Shown here one piece after another: positions 37,324 through 45,837 of a stretch of DNA of 51,984 nucleotides. Every line of letters begins with the position of its first letter. Within the stretch, counting starts at the first letter, position 1. The stretch is taken from the NCBI GenBank assembly GCA_002683135.1, contig NYSS01000067.1:20825-72808 (forward strand), read 5' to 3'. Made by a program: the position numbers and the translations under genes. The notes under the pieces were generated by a model. It made no database searches. It saw only the letters and a program-made list of their open reading frames with translations, and was not told where the DNA came from. The stretch is from Planctomycetota bacterium. Lineage in GTDB: Bacteria > Planctomycetota > GCA-002687715.

Positions 37324-38406
37324 ATGGTCAAGCTCGAGGAGTTGCTGGAGACCCTGGTCAGCCGTGGAGGCTCCGACCTCCACCTATCGGCCGGCAGCCC
37401 GCCGAAGATCCGGATCGACGGAAGCCTGGTGGACCTGGCGCCTGAGGCGTTTGGCCACGAGGACACCAAGCAGATCGTGTACTCGGTCCTGACCAACGAT
37501 CAGATCGCCACCTTCGAAGAGAAGCTCGAGCTGGATCTCAGCTTCGGAGTCTCCGGGCTCGGACGATTCAGGACGAACGTGTTTCAACAAAGAGGCACGG
37601 TCGCCGCGGTTTTCAGGCTCATCCCCTTCGACGTAAAGGGGTTCGAGGAGCTGGGGTTGCCGTCCGAGGTCTGCACCAAGCTGTGCAAGCTGCCGAAGGG
37701 GCTGATCCTGGTGACCGGCGCGACCGGCTCAGGGAAGAGCACCACCCTGGCGGCGATGATCGACTACATCAACCGGACGCGCGAGTCGCACATCGTCACC
37801 ATCGAGGACCCGATCGAGTTCCTTCACCACAACAAGCGCTGTTTGTTCAACCAGCGGGAGGTGGGGTCGGACACGCTCGAGTTCAAGCACGCGCTGAGGA
37901 GCGTCCTGCGTCAGGACCCGGACGTGGTGCTCATCGGCGAGATGCGCGACCTCGAGACCATCGAGGCGGCGTTGACCTTGGCTGAGACCGGGCACCTGAC
38001 GTTCGCGACGCTGCATACGTCAGATGCTGTCCAGACAATCAACCGGATCGTCGACGTGTTCCCTGCGTATCAACAACAGCAGATCCGAACCCAGCTCTCC
38101 TTCACGTTGCAGGGTGTGTTCAGCCAGCAACTAATCCCGCGCTCCGGTGGTTCCGGGCGGATTCTCGGGTCCGAGGTCATGCTCGCCAATGCCGCCATTC
38201 GCAGCCTCATCCGCGAGGACAAGGCGCACCAGATCTACTCTCAGATCCAGACGGGCGGGAAGGACGGCATGAAGACGATGAACGCGTCCCTGTACGAGCT
38301 CTATGGGCGCCGCGCCATCTCCATGGACGAGGCTCTGAACCGGTCTGCGGATAAGGACGACCTGATGCGGCTCATGAACGGGGGGCTCGTCGGGTCGCGC
38401 CGATAG
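37324..38406 (+). CDS. pilT: Twitching motility ATPase PilT
   Basis: 360 residues. PilT powers pilus retraction. It shows Walker A GATGSGKSTT, the Asp box EDPIEFLH, Walker B VVLIGEMRD, the His box TGHLTFATLHTSDA and the PilT-type C-terminus AIRSLIREDKAHQIYSQIQTG. The ATG is preceded by GGAGGGAAGG. PilC follows 28 bp later, the common pilT-pilC pairing. PilB, the extension motor, is not in the window. Confidence 0.95.
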   Translation: MVKLEELLETLVSRGGSDLHLSAGSPPKIRIDGSLVDLAPEAFGHEDTKQIVYSVLTNDQIATFEEKLELDLSFGVSGLGRFRTNVFQQRGTVAAVFRLIPFDVKGFEELGLPSEVCTKLCKLPKGLILVTGATGSGKSTTLAAMIDYINRTRESHIVTIEDPIEFLHHNKRCLFNQREVGSDTLEFKHALRSVLRQDPDVVLIGEMRDLETIEAALTLAETGHLTFATLHTSDAVQTINRIVDVFPAYQQQQIRTQLSFTLQGVFSQQLIPRSGGSGRILGSEVMLANAAIRSLIREDKAHQIYSQIQTGGKDGMKTMNASLYELYGRRAISMDEALNRSADKDDLMRLMNGGLVGSRR

Positions 38407-38434
38407 GGCGCTGGACGGGCAGGAGGATGCGGGG

Positions 38435-39661
38435 ATGTTGACCTTCAAATACAGCGCGAGGAACTCCGTGGGCAAGACAGTCCGCGGGACCATCGAGGCG
38501 GCTACCCAGGTCGAGGCAACCGAGGGCCTGCGCCGCAAGGACCTGCAGCTCCTCGAGGTCAGCGCCACCCGGGGGGGCAAGGGAGGGGCCAGGAGCGGCT
38601 TGTTCAGCTCACTCGGGTCCCGGCCCAAGAAGGGCGAACTGGAGCTCTTCACGCGCCAACTCTCGACGATGGTGTCGGCCGGTATTTCCCTGCTCGAATG
38701 TCTGGAAATCCTTGAGGAACAGGCGGAGACGGCTGGCTTTCGCAGCGCCGTCGCGACCGTGATCGAGGACATCCGTGCTGGCTCCGATTTCTCCCAGTCC
38801 CTCTCCCGGTTCCCGAAGATCTTCTCCGATATCTACGTGAGCATGGTCCGCGCGGGCGAGGCCTCAGGCCAGCTCGATGAGATCCTCGACCGCCTCGCTG
38901 ACTATCTCGAGGCGTCGGCGAGGCTGCGTCGCGAGATCAAGGCGGCGATGACCTATCCCGTGGTGAGCATGGTGCTGGTCCTCGCGATCACCGGTTTCTT
39001 GATGATCGTGATCGTCCCGAAGTTCAAGGAGATCTTCGACGGCCTCGGTGTCGAGCTTCCGGGGATCACCCAGACGGTCATGAACACGTCGCTCTGGATG
39101 AAGGGCAATATCGTCCTGACCTTCGGCGCGTTCGTCGGTAGCTGGATGGCGTTTTCGTTCTGGAAGCGTACTCGCTCCGGGCGGCGGTTGTGGGATCGAG
39201 CGCTGCTCTCCATGCCGGTCTTCGGGCCGCTGTTTCGCAAGGTGGCGCTATCGCGTTTCAGCCGCACCTTCGCGACGATGATCAAGAGCGGCGTCCCCAT
39301 CCTCGGCTCGCTGGAGATCGTCGCCGAGACGTCGGGGAACATGGTCATTCACGCGGCGGTGACGAAGGCGATGGACAGCGTGCGTCAAGGCGACACCCTC
39401 GCCAATCCGCTGAGCAAGGAGCCCGTCTTTCCCCCGATGGTCGTTCGCATGATCGGGATCGGTGAGCGCTCTGGCGCGCTGGAGTCGCTGCTGGCCAAGA
39501 TCGCGGAGTTCTACGACCAACAGGTGGAAGCCGAGGTCAAGGGCCTGACGTCGCTCATTGAGCCGCTGCTGATCGCGGTCATGGGGATCGTCGTCGGGGG
39601 CATCGTGCTGGCGGTTTTCTTGCCAATCATGAAGTTGCAGGAAGCCCTGACTCCGAAGTAG
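38435..39661 (+). CDS. pilC: Type IV pilus inner-membrane platform PilC
   Basis: 408 residues, GspF/PilC family. Two T2SSF domains (about 70-195 and 275-395) each start with a motif such as FTRQLSTMVSAGISLLECLE and FSRTFATMIKSGVPILGSLE. Three membrane helices are visible (about 170-195, 220-245, 375-400). It forms the membrane rotor that couples ATPases to pilin assembly. GGAGG precedes the ATG. It is immediately followed (7 bp) by a TPR gene. Confidence 0.95.
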   Translation: MLTFKYSARNSVGKTVRGTIEAATQVEATEGLRRKDLQLLEVSATRGGKGGARSGLFSSLGSRPKKGELELFTRQLSTMVSAGISLLECLEILEEQAETAGFRSAVATVIEDIRAGSDFSQSLSRFPKIFSDIYVSMVRAGEASGQLDEILDRLADYLEASARLRREIKAAMTYPVVSMVLVLAITGFLMIVIVPKFKEIFDGLGVELPGITQTVMNTSLWMKGNIVLTFGAFVGSWMAFSFWKRTRSGRRLWDRALLSMPVFGPLFRKVALSRFSRTFATMIKSGVPILGSLEIVAETSGNMVIHAAVTKAMDSVRQGDTLANPLSKEPVFPPMVVRMIGIGERSGALESLLAKIAEFYDQQVEAEVKGLTSLIEPLLIAVMGIVVGGIVLAVFLPIMKLQEALTPK

Positions 39662-39668
39662 GACGTTT

Positions 39669-40292
39669 ATGAGCACTCGCACAAGACTCCGCATTGGCCT
39701 GTACACCGTCGGCGTGATTGCGCTGAGTGTACTGACGTACGTGGGCTGGTTTTACGTGCCCCATCTCGGTCTGGATCAAGACAAGACGGAGGTCTTTCGT
39801 CTCGCTGGCGAGGGCGACTGGGATCAAGCTCGTCGGGTGATCGAGGTGATGGACGAGCGCTACCCGGACGATGTCCGCGTGCCGCTCTTGCGGGGCTGGC
39901 TGGAGGACGGTGTCGGAGATCTGGGAGCGAGCGCCCGCGCATACGAGCGGGCGTTGGAGCTCTGTGAGTCGGATGCGGAGCACCTGGAGGTGCTCGTGAC
40001 CCTCGCCGATATTGGGCGCCGCCGTGGGGAATTGGCCGACGCGCAGGCGCGTCTCGAGGACGCTGTAAACCAGTACGGAGAGTCAGCAAAAACGCGTCAT
40101 CTGCGGGTGATTCTCTTGATGTCGAAAGGTCACTGGGATGCCGCGTTAGGTGAGACGCACCGACTGGCCGAAGAGAACCCTGTAGACCCACACGCCAGTG
40201 GTTTGCGTCGACGTATACGCAAACTGAGAGAGGCCGATGAGGCCTCTGGGTGTAACGCGTCAGCCACGATCGGTAGATCGACTGACAAGTAG
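39669..40292 (+). CDS. Membrane-anchored TPR protein
   Basis: 207 residues with one N-terminal membrane helix (about 9-30) and then tetratricopeptide-like helical repeats (about 40-170, such as AYERALELCESDAEHLEVL and ARLEDAVNQYGES). It lies between pilC and the pilin gene and probably assists pilus assembly in the manner of PilF/Tgl/PilW-type TPR proteins, but unlike those it appears to be inner-membrane anchored, not a lipoprotein. The functional link is inferred from position. Confidence 0.7.
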   Translation: MSTRTRLRIGLYTVGVIALSVLTYVGWFYVPHLGLDQDKTEVFRLAGEGDWDQARRVIEVMDERYPDDVRVPLLRGWLEDGVGDLGASARAYERALELCESDAEHLEVLVTLADIGRRRGELADAQARLEDAVNQYGESAKTRHLRVILLMSKGHWDAALGETHRLAEENPVDPHASGLRRRIRKLREADEASGCNASATIGRSTDK

Positions 40293-40318
40293 GCCGGAGT
40301 GGCGTGTGATCCAATGTT

Positions 40319-40334
40319 CGAGGGTCACCCCTCG
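40319..40334 (+). other. Hairpin in the pilin leader
   Basis: CGAGGG-TCAC-CCCTCG is a perfect 6-bp stem located between the TPR gene and pilA, 39 bp before the pilin start. It could end the upstream operon or stabilise the pilin mRNA. Confidence 0.35.
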
Positions 40335-40373
40335 TAGGTTTCAGTAAGCGAGAGTTCAGGAGAACTGACCGAC

Positions 40374-41069
40374 ATGAATCGCAAGCAACAGGGTTTTACC
40401 CTCATCGAGTTGATGATCGTCGTTGCGATCATCGCCATCATCGCCGCCATCGCCGTGCCGAACTTGCTTTCGTCGCGCTTGGCAGCTAACGAGTCGAACG
40501 CTATCTCGACGCTCCGGAATCTGGTGTCCGCTCAGGCCCAGTTCCAGACGACGGGTGCGGTCGACGACGATCTCGACGGTACGGGCGAATACGGCAGCTT
40601 TGCCGAGATGTCCGGTCAGTCGGATCTCAACACTCGTGCGAGCGGTAGCGGCGCTGCGTCCCCGCTCGACCCGCCCATTCTCGGCGCGACCTTCCAGAGC
40701 GTCGACGGCAACTCCCGCGTCAACAAATCTGGCTACCTGTTCCAGATCTGGCTGCCTGACGTGAACGGCGTCGGCCAGGCGGAAGGCGCCAGCGGTGCTG
40801 GTGGCAACGCGTCGTGGGACGCGGACAACAGCGAGATCTTCTGGTCCTGCTACGGGTTCCCCGTGGACGACGGCACGACCGGCAACCGCGCGTTCTTCGT
40901 GAACCAGCGTGGTGAGATCATCCAGACCAAGATGACCGCCGCGACCTACAACCAGACCGCGGGCCCTGAGTGGAACGCGGCCCTCAGCGGTGGCTCCACG
41001 ATGGGCGATCCGCTTGGCCTCAACACCAACGCCGCCGTGGATGGCAACACCTGGACCGCGGTTCAGTAG
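40374..41069 (+). CDS. pilA: Type IV major pilin (PilA-type)
   Basis: 231 residues. The class III signal MNRKQQG is followed by FTLIELMIVVAIIAIIAAIA, with Glu12 (Glu5 of the mature protein) after cleavage at Gly7. The globular part includes GTGEYGSFAEMSG, two cysteine-poor loops and the C-terminal block WSCYGFPVDDGTTG to WNAALSG. AGGAG precedes the ATG. It is the expected substrate of the PilD at 33450. A decayed second copy lies directly downstream, and a strong hairpin follows the stop. Confidence 0.93.
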   Translation: MNRKQQGFTLIELMIVVAIIAIIAAIAVPNLLSSRLAANESNAISTLRNLVSAQAQFQTTGAVDDDLDGTGEYGSFAEMSGQSDLNTRASGSGAASPLDPPILGATFQSVDGNSRVNKSGYLFQIWLPDVNGVGQAEGASGAGGNASWDADNSEIFWSCYGFPVDDGTTGNRAFFVNQRGEIIQTKMTAATYNQTAGPEWNAALSGGSTMGDPLGLNTNAAVDGNTWTAVQ

Positions 41070-41077
41070 TCAAGACC

Positions 41078-41138
41078 CTCTGCTGATGCAGAGACAGGAG
41101 TACGGGCCGGCCTCTCGAATGTGCAGGGGCCGGCCCGT
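41078..41138 (+). terminator. Tandem hairpins after pilA
   Basis: The first is CTCTGC-TGAT-GCAGAG at 41078-41093. The second pairs ACGGGCCGGCC (41102-41112) with GGCCGGCCCGT (41128-41138), an 11-bp perfect stem. The bases behind (CTCTCC) are only weakly T-rich. Strong 3' structure is typical for abundant pilin mRNA. Confidence 0.6.
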
Positions 41139-41176
41139 CTCTCCATGCCGCAGGCGTCTCCGTCGCCCCTGACCCC

Positions 41177-41520
41177 GCGCATTTCCCAGCTGTCAACGAT
41201 GCCGTCGACGCCGATTCGGACGGAGCCGGTGAGTACGGGTCGTTCGGTGAGATGTCTGGGGTGACCGCGCTGAATGTGCGACCTGTGAGTACGCGTGGTC
41301 GTGCTACGCCTTTCCGATCCAGGCGGGCTCGTCGGGTAGCCTGACGTATTACGTCGATCACCGTGGCGAGATCCTCAGCACGCGTATGGCCGTGACCACG
41401 TACGACAGCCGGCGCTCGCCGGTGTTCAACGCGGCGCTCACCGGCGTCTCGATGAGGTCCTCCATGGGAATCCAGGGCCAGCCGGCGACCGACGGCAACT
41501 CCTGGGCTCCTCTCAAATAG
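41177..41520 (+). pseudogene. Degenerate second pilin copy (no N-terminus, internal deletion, frameshift)
   Basis: The frame from 41177 reads DADSDGAGEYGSFGEMSG, matching GAVDDDLDGTGEYGSFAEMSG of the intact pilin. After NVRP the match moves to another frame and jumps about 65 residues. That second frame reads WSCYAFPIQAGSSG, YYVDHRGEILSTRMAV, FNAALTG and DGNSWAPLK with a stop at 41518-41520. These match WSCYGFPVDDG, FFVNQRGEIIQTKMTA, WNAALSG and DGNTWTAVQ. The leader peptide and hydrophobic helix are missing. It is a relic or silent copy of a pilin gene. Neither half alone makes a pilin. Confidence 0.85.
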
Positions 41521-41538
41521 CCTTATTTGGCATGGCTC

Positions 41539-41556
41539 CGCTCGCTCTGGCGAGCG
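41539..41556 (+). terminator. Short hairpin after the pilin pseudogene
   Basis: CGCTCGC-TCTG-GCGAGCG, a perfect 7-bp stem, is followed by CGTTT. It lies just upstream of the predicted promoter of the next gene. Confidence 0.4.
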
Positions 41557-41559
41557 CGT

Positions 41560-41589
41560 TTGACCCCCGTGCTAGGTGCTTGCTACGTT
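41560..41589 (+). promoter_or_regulatory. Promoter for the coiled-coil/HEAT gene
   Basis: TTGACC at 41560-41565 (5 of 6), 18-bp spacer, TACGTT at 41584-41589 preceded by TG at 41581-41582. Start near 41596, about 20 nt before ATG 41617. It favours that ATG over the upstream in-frame one at 41527. Confidence 0.4.
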
Positions 41590-41616
41590 CAGACCCCTGT
41601 TTCCGGGGGTCGTTCC

Positions 41617-44097
41617 ATGTATGAGGACCCATCACCTGAGCCGTCCCGAGGCGGCCTGATTGCTCGCCTCCTGGCCGCGGTCGGGTGCGTCGCCGCGGGC
41701 GTGTTCGCCTATCTCTGGCTCGCAGAACAGGACGCGCTGCGGTTGGAGCGTGACCGGGTGGAGGCGGAGACGGAGGCCCGCGCGGTCCAGGTACGCGAGG
41801 ACGTCGCCCGCGCCGTTCGTGAGCAGGTGAACAAGGACGTGGCGGCGGAGCGCGCGCGTCACGCGCGCGAGCTCGCGGCGCTGAAGGCATCTCGGGGGAC
41901 AGCTCTCGAGCAACAATTGGAGAAGTTGGGGGCGGAGCACGATCGTCTCCTCGGTGCGCTCGGGGAGTCCCGTGAGCGGAGCCACAAGCTCAAGGGCGAC
42001 GCCATGCGCCTGGTCGGTGAACTTGAGGTGGCCCGTCGTGACGGCGCGCAGAGCGTCCGTGCGTTAGGCGAACAACTCCACTCGGTCGAGGCCCAGATGA
42101 CGGCCGCGCGTCTCGAAGCAGAAGAGCGGGAGCGGGATCTTCAGGCCCTCGAGGGGCGTATGCTCGACCCGCTCCAGGGACCGCTCGCCGCCGGGGTCGC
42201 AGCGCACGTGACGCGGGTCTTGGACGCCGAGACCGAGCCCGATCCTCGCCGCTTGCGGGCGCAGTTGGGGAACGGTGTGTGGCTGTTCCCGTTCCTCGCC
42301 TCCCACTTCCTCAGTGGGGCTCGCGGTGTCCGTGCCGCGGCCGCGGCGTCCACCATCGCTGACCTCGACGTGGGGCTGCTGGTCACGGCGGTCGCCCGCT
42401 CGGGGCGGACGGACGAGGCGTTCTCCCGGTGGATCGGGGCGGCGATGATCTCGGCGGCCGCGGGCGCCGTGGACGAGCAGCTGAAGGCGGGCCTTGCTCA
42501 CGAATCCATCGCTGTCCGTCTGGCCACGGTGGAGGCGGCCCACCTCGCTGCGACCTCGCCCAAGAGCGTTCATGCTGAACTCGTGAGCGCGATTGCGAAC
42601 CCGGAGCCCGAGGTCTCGGATCGGGCTATTGCCCGCGTCGCGGCGGGGAGCCCGGCGCAGCGGGCGACCCTCGCGGGCCTGGTCGGCGCAGCGGGTCCCC
42701 TGAGCGCCGAGACCAGGGCCACCATCTGGCGTCGTTTGATGGAGGACGCCGAAGCCCTACTCCCGGAACTCGCCCGCGTGGTGGCTGAGAACCCGGAGTA
42801 CATCGAGGCGGCGCGCGGCGGGACGCTCGGGGGGGAGCGTCGGCAGGCGCTCGTGGGCGAACTACTGGCCCACCCGCGAGAAGAAGCGGTGGACCGCCTC
42901 TTGGAGCGGTTTCTCGAGGCCCCCGACGGAGAGGGTGGGCGTACGGCGTGGGCGGCGTCCGTGCAGGGCCCTGAGCTACGTTCACACGTGCTCGCAGCGG
43001 CGCGGCGGGTCTCCGGTGACGAGGTCCGCGCGCGCGCGCGCGCGCTGCTCCCAACCGGTGAGGTGGACATAATCGATCCCGTGTCCTTGCTCGCGCTTGC
43101 CCCAATTGCGAGGCCCGTCCATTTGCCGTTCCTCGTCGCGAGCGCGCACCGGGTCTCGGGATTGGATCGTATTCGAGTCGCACGCGCCCTGTTTCGACTC
43201 GGGCATCCCGTCGCCGTGAAGATGATCGAGCAGGCGTCGGACGCGGACGATCCCGCGGTGCGTGCCGAGGCCGTGGCGGTCGCGGCTTCTGATGGATTCC
43301 CCGATGCCGCGAGTCTGGTCGTGCGACATCTCTACGAGGGCTCGCCCGTGCGTGAGGCCGCGATCGCGGCCGTGGCGACCCTCGGCGTCTCCTTGCCTCC
43401 CGAGATGACCGACCTCCTGTTGTCCACGCCGCCGCCGTGGACCAGCCTGCTGCTTGACGGATTTGCTCGCCACGAGCAGGTCGGGGACGCGAGACACCGC
43501 GTCATGGAGCTGCTCCAAGACGATCTCGTGATCGACGCGGATGGAGCGGCGTTGTGGGCGTTCACGGGCACGCGTCGCCCGAGCGTCGCCGATTGCAAGG
43601 GCGCGCTCACGCACGCGCATTCCGCCGTCCGCGCGCGCGCGCTCGAGGCGTGGCGTGACCAGATGGAAGGCGAAGGTGACGGTTCCCTGGTGCGCACTCT
43701 CGAGCCGTTCACCAAGGACAAGGAACTTCGGGTCCGTGTCCAAGCCACCCGGTTGCTCTCTCAAGTACGCCACGATCTCGCCCGTACGACGTTGGTGGTG
43801 CTGGCGAAGGACCCATCTGAGTGGGTGCGGGAAGCGGCGTATCGGGGCCTTGGTTTCCAGCATCCCTACCACGTCGTTCCAGTCCTCCGGTCGGGCCTTC
43901 ACGACAAGAGCCCCTACGTCTGCAACGCGGCACGCCTCTCGCTGCTGGTCCATGGAATGAAGGACGAGGCTCCCGTCCTCTTCAGGGACTCGGAAGATCC
44001 CTTGCTCGGCTTCCGTACCCGCCGCGCGTTGGACCAGACCCTGGGGGTCGTCGGCGGTGATCCCCAGAGCTGGGCAGCGGCGGTCGAGAAGCGTTAA
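41617..44097 (+). CDS. Membrane-anchored coiled-coil and HEAT-repeat protein
   Basis: 826 residues. One membrane helix near the N-terminus (about 15-35) is followed by a long coiled coil (about 40-180, rich in Glu, Arg and Ala). The remaining 600 residues are helical HEAT/PBS-type repeats (for example DPAVRAEAVAVAASDGFPDA, KELRVRVQATRLLSQVRHD and SEWVREAAYRGLGFQ). No catalytic motif is visible; it looks like a periplasm-facing or cytosolic scaffold. The coding region contains a 19-nt CG dinucleotide tract. It is convergent with the ETF-QO gene. Not recognised as a named family. Confidence 0.75.
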   Translation: MYEDPSPEPSRGGLIARLLAAVGCVAAGVFAYLWLAEQDALRLERDRVEAETEARAVQVREDVARAVREQVNKDVAAERARHARELAALKASRGTALEQQLEKLGAEHDRLLGALGESRERSHKLKGDAMRLVGELEVARRDGAQSVRALGEQLHSVEAQMTAARLEAEERERDLQALEGRMLDPLQGPLAAGVAAHVTRVLDAETEPDPRRLRAQLGNGVWLFPFLASHFLSGARGVRAAAAASTIADLDVGLLVTAVARSGRTDEAFSRWIGAAMISAAAGAVDEQLKAGLAHESIAVRLATVEAAHLAATSPKSVHAELVSAIANPEPEVSDRAIARVAAGSPAQRATLAGLVGAAGPLSAETRATIWRRLMEDAEALLPELARVVAENPEYIEAARGGTLGGERRQALVGELLAHPREEAVDRLLERFLEAPDGEGGRTAWAASVQGPELRSHVLAAARRVSGDEVRARARALLPTGEVDIIDPVSLLALAPIARPVHLPFLVASAHRVSGLDRIRVARALFRLGHPVAVKMIEQASDADDPAVRAEAVAVAASDGFPDAASLVVRHLYEGSPVREAAIAAVATLGVSLPPEMTDLLLSTPPPWTSLLLDGFARHEQVGDARHRVMELLQDDLVIDADGAALWAFTGTRRPSVADCKGALTHAHSAVRARALEAWRDQMEGEGDGSLVRTLEPFTKDKELRVRVQATRLLSQVRHDLARTTLVVLAKDPSEWVREAAYRGLGFQHPYHVVPVLRSGLHDKSPYVCNAARLSLLVHGMKDEAPVLFRDSEDPLLGFRTRRALDQTLGVVGGDPQSWAAAVEKR
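43027..43045 (+). repeat. CG dinucleotide tract inside the HEAT gene
   Basis: Nineteen bases of alternating C and G encode part of an Arg-Ala run. A dinucleotide tract in a coding region would shift the frame on slippage. A shorter similar tract occurs near 43630. Confidence 0.8.
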
Positions 44098-44164
44098 GCG
44101 TGCCGAGGGCTACCTGCTCCCGACCGGAGCGCGGCGGAGCGGGCGGGCCCCTGGGTCCCGATGG

Positions 44165-45796
44165 CTACATGCCGAGGTAGCGCGGGCCGCCGTTGTCTTC
44201 AGGGACGGTCCAGGTGATGACGCCGTAGGGGTCGGCGATGTCACAGGTCTTGCAGTGCACGCAGTTCGAGAAGTTGATCTGCATGGCGCCGTCGACCATC
44301 TCGTACACGGCGGCGGGGCAGAAGCGCTCACAGGGGTTGCCGTACTCCTCGGCGCACCGGGACGCGCACAGGTCGGTGTCGGCGATCAGCAGGTGGCTGG
44401 GCTGGTTCTCCTCGTGGATCGATCCGGCGTGGAAGACCCCGGTGACCTTGTCGATGGTCAGGCCCTCCTCGACCTTGAAGTCGCGGCCAGCGGAGGCGTC
44501 TCCGGGCGACACGCTCTGGGCGTCGTCGTGGATGGGTACGGGGTCCTTGAGGATCTTGCCGCCGAGCGCCCACGCGAGCCCTGCGAACAGCTTCCCCTTC
44601 TTGAAGCCCTTGGCGCTGAAGATCTGTCGCCAGTTACGGACGCGCCACAGCTCGTCCTTCACCCACGACGCTCTCAGCCGCTCCTCGTAGCGCTCCAGGA
44701 CGCCCGCAGACGTGTCGTCTGCCAGGAGCGCCTCGGCGATCACCTCGCCGGCGATCATGCCTGAGCGGAGCGCCGTGTGGATGCCCTTGAGGCGGGCGAT
44801 GTTCAGCAGGGATCCCGAGTCACCGACGATGAGAAAGCCGTCGCCGAAGCTCTTGGGCCGCGACCACCAGCCGCCTTCGGGGACGGTCTTGGATCCGGAC
44901 TTCACCAGCGTGCCGCCGTCGAGCAGAGTGCGCAGCTGCGGATGGGTCTTCCACCGTTGCATGATCTCGAACGGATCGCATCCCGGGTCGCCGCCGTCGA
45001 GCGCCGTGACGAACCCGACGGAGACCCGCGAGTCGGACATGGCGTACATCCACGATCCGCCGTAGGTGGTGTCAGGGAGCGGCCACCCCGCGGTGTGCCA
45101 CACCGTGCCGGCGGTGACCCGACCTTCGGGGATGTCCCAGATCTCCTTGACGCCGGTGCCGTAGACCTGTGGGTTGGTGCCGCCGAGGCCTAGCTTGTCG
45201 ACCAGGATCTTGGTGAGCGATCCGCGGCTCCCCTCGCCGAGGACGGTGATCCGGGCCTCGATGTCCGCGCCAGGCTCGAAGGCGGCGCCCTCGGCGCCGT
45301 CCTTCTCCCGTCCCCGATCCACCAGGCGCGCGCCGGTGACCCGTTCGCCGTCGAGCAGGACGTCGGCGGCCGGCTGCTCCTCGGCGATCATGATGGCGTC
45401 GCCGAAAGCCTCCACCTTCTCCTTCATCCAGCGCACGACGTGGGAGAGGCTGACGATTACGTTGCCGTGGTTCTTGAGCGGGGGAGGGATGAAGGCCATC
45501 TTGCGGGCCTTCGTCGCGGTGAGGGTGAAGACGCTCTCTTCGGCGACGTCCGCGTCGACCGGGCAGCCCTGCGCGCGCCAGTCGTCGCCGAACAGCTCCG
45601 ACATGGCCTTGGGGTCCATGATCGCGCCGGAGAGGATGTGGTCGCCTACCTCACGCCCCTTCTCGACGATCATGATCACGTGCTCGTCGAGTTTCCCCTT
45701 TTCCTGCAGGACCTGGGCGAGCCGGTAGGCGCACGCGAGGTTGGCAGGCCCGGCTCCGACCAGGAGCACGTCGACGGGCATGGTGTCACGTTCCAT
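44165..45796 (-). CDS. etfD: Electron transfer flavoprotein-ubiquinone oxidoreductase
   Basis: 543 residues. ETF-QO passes electrons from reduced ETF (fatty and amino acid dehydrogenases) to quinone at the membrane. The FAD-binding GxGxxN motif is VLLVGAGPANLACAYRLAQ, followed by GDHILSGAIMDPKAMSEL, GSRGSLTKIL and GDSGSLLNIARLKGIHTA. The C-terminal 4Fe-4S site is CVHCKTCDIADPYGVITW with the preceding ERFCPAAVYE. The final PEDNGGPRYLGM is typical. It is co-oriented with the lipoprotein gene at 45838, 41 bp upstream. The ETF subunits themselves are not here. Confidence 0.95.
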   Translation of the reverse strand: MERDTMPVDVLLVGAGPANLACAYRLAQVLQEKGKLDEHVIMIVEKGREVGDHILSGAIMDPKAMSELFGDDWRAQGCPVDADVAEESVFTLTATKARKMAFIPPPLKNHGNVIVSLSHVVRWMKEKVEAFGDAIMIAEEQPAADVLLDGERVTGARLVDRGREKDGAEGAAFEPGADIEARITVLGEGSRGSLTKILVDKLGLGGTNPQVYGTGVKEIWDIPEGRVTAGTVWHTAGWPLPDTTYGGSWMYAMSDSRVSVGFVTALDGGDPGCDPFEIMQRWKTHPQLRTLLDGGTLVKSGSKTVPEGGWWSRPKSFGDGFLIVGDSGSLLNIARLKGIHTALRSGMIAGEVIAEALLADDTSAGVLERYEERLRASWVKDELWRVRNWRQIFSAKGFKKGKLFAGLAWALGGKILKDPVPIHDDAQSVSPGDASAGRDFKVEEGLTIDKVTGVFHAGSIHEENQPSHLLIADTDLCASRCAEEYGNPCERFCPAAVYEMVDGAMQINFSNCVHCKTCDIADPYGVITWTVPEDNGGPRYLGM

Positions 45797-45837
45797 GGCG
45801 AGATCCTACGAACGAATCAGGGGAGAGCCACGGGGCC

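Noticed and set aside
40293-40373. Sigma54 promoter for pilA
   Set aside because: TGGCGTG occurs near 40300, but the required TTGC at the -12 position is missing.
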